Positions 63,223 to 64,000 of a stretch of 64,000 nucleotides of DNA are shown here, one piece after another. The translations under genes and the position numbers were made by a program. Under the pieces are notes generated by a model. The model did no database searches. It saw nothing but the letters and a program-made list of their open reading frames with translations, and had not been told where the DNA came from. The stretch comes from Dickeya aquatica. Lineage in GTDB: Bacteria > Pseudomonadota > Gammaproteobacteria > Enterobacterales > Enterobacteriaceae. Within the stretch, counting starts at the first letter, position 1, and each line of letters begins with the position of its first letter. The stretch lies in NCBI RefSeq assembly GCF_900095885.1, contig NZ_LT615367.1, positions 4,030,001 through 4,094,000 on the forward strand. Reading direction: 5' to 3'.

Positions 63223-64000
63223 TTACTGGAAGGGTGTCTGGTGTTCAACCAGCTCCCACACCAGATAGCAAAGGAACGCACAGCCCACGACTACCAGCAC
63301 CAGCGTCATCCCTTCCGACCCCATACGGTCCATCATAAAACCGATGCCAATCAGCCCGGCAATGCCGCCCAGCGAGTCCATCATGGTGTAGCTCATGTTG
63401 GCAGACATCTGTTGACGCGGGTGAAACCGATCGCCAAGCAGCGATAACCCAATGCTGTAAATGCCACCCATGCAGCCGCCCCAGACATAGAGTAAACACA
63501 GCGTTGCGCCATAATCGGAATAGACCGCCAAAGCCAGAAACACCGCACAGACGACCGAGCAGAAAATACAACACACCACGATCCACTGCCGGTTCACCCA
63601 ATCGGATAGCAGGCTGACGACCATACCAAGCGTCACACTGCCGAGCATGAACATGGTCATCAGCAACGATGCGCGCGCTTCGCCAAGCCCGTCGCTGATG
63701 CCATAGAGCATCAAAAAATTGGGCAAGCCATAAAAGCTGATGCCCCCGACCAGGGCGGAAACCAAAATGGCGCGGGCATGGCGGCAGACAAAGCGAAAAC
63801 GCACCAATGCCACCTCGTCAGTTGGCGGGCTGATGCCCGCCACCCACACCAGCAGCAGCGCGCTCAGGCTCAGTAACGCCGTCAGGAAAAAACGGTGTGG
63901 CATCGACAAGGCCAGCATCTGCAACATCACCGGCCCCAGCGCAACGCCGAGTGATAAAGCCGCCGAAAATAGCCCCATCACCAGCCCACGACGCCGTAAC
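63223..64000 (-). CDS. MFS transporter, C-terminal part (partial at window edge)
   Basis: The frame is open to the end of the window and continues beyond it. It starts in LRRRGLVMGLFSAALSLGVA, which looks like the motif around TM4-TM5 of a major facilitator, and then shows about eight hydrophobic segments ending WELVEHQTPFQ. Substrate unknown. It is about 180 bases upstream of the GH19 gene; whether it is an exporter serving the peptide locus cannot be decided. Confidence 0.85.
   Translation of the reverse strand, partial: LRRRGLVMGLFSAALSLGVALGPVMLQMLALSMPHRFFLTALLSLSALLLVWVAGISPPTDEVALVRFRFVCRHARAILVSALVGGISFYGLPNFLMLYGISDGLGEARASLLMTMFMLGSVTLGMVVSLLSDWVNRQWIVVCCIFCSVVCAVFLALAVYSDYGATLCLLYVWGGCMGGIYSIGLSLLGDRFHPRQQMSANMSYTMMDSLGGIAGLIGIGFMMDRMGSEGMTLVLVVVGCAFLCYLVWELVEHQTPFQ

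Overview
The window is a chromosomal segment of a gamma-proteobacterium of the order Enterobacterales. Gene order and protein sequences follow the E. coli 72-74 min region closely (fmt-rsmB-trkA-mscL-arfA, the alpha/spc/S10/str ribosomal operons, bfr-bfd, tusBCD-yheO, fkpA-slyX, slyD-yheV-kefBG-yheS-yheT-yheU-prkB-yhfA-crp, argD-pabA). Several departures from that order, with the L-ascorbate genes and an eptA-pmrAB operon placed inside the backbone, suggest a soft-rot or plant-associated relative such as Pectobacteriaceae (Dickeya-like). That placement is inference; no 16S gene or tRNA was seen.

Layout. 1-4.4 kb: end of fmt, rsmB, trkA, mscL, arfA, yhdN. 4.4-18.4 kb: ribosomal protein genes with rpoA and secY, all on the minus strand, with recognisable alpha, spc and S10 promoters and terminators. 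18.4-25.6 kb: bfr, bfd, the str operon (rpsL-rpsG-fusA-tufA), tusBCD and yheO. 25.7-29.3 kb: an eptA-pmrA-pmrB operon preceded by a PmrA box. 29.3-35.9 kb: fkpA, slyX, then an AraC regulator, an APH-type kinase and an ethanolamine-type permease lying between slyX and slyD. 35.6-44.9 kb: conserved yheV to crp block plus one LysE exporter. 44.9-53.1 kb: a complete but rearranged L-ascorbate (ula) regulon around a divergent promoter region dense in AATCATT-type heptamers, with EIIC and EIIB fused and an added HAD phosphatase. 53.1-55.1 kb: argD and pabA. 55.2-57.1 kb: two type II toxin-antitoxin modules with a degraded ORF between them.

57.2-62.4 kb is the most unusual part. It is largely A+T-rich between its genes and all coding is on the minus strand. 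It holds an unannotated-size 50-codon gene with an excellent ribosome-binding site, codons typical of high expression and its own strong terminator; a 655-residue subtilisin-like protease whose C-terminal half resembles the PatA/PatG cyanobactin maturation proteases; an XRE regulator interrupted by an A9 tract; a 55-codon ORF with a strong Shine-Dalgarno; and a regulator with a degenerate NtrC-like AAA+ module joined to an AraC-type DNA-binding domain. I interpret this as a candidate ribosomally synthesised peptide (RiPP-like) system with no cyclodehydratase, lanthionine synthetase or dedicated exporter visible. Upstream lie a GH19 endolysin-like gene and the 3' part of an MFS transporter that runs off the window.

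Most backbone calls rest on near-identity to well known E. coli proteins remembered from general knowledge. The peptide system, regulators and operators are inference from reading the sequence, and no search or calculation was run.
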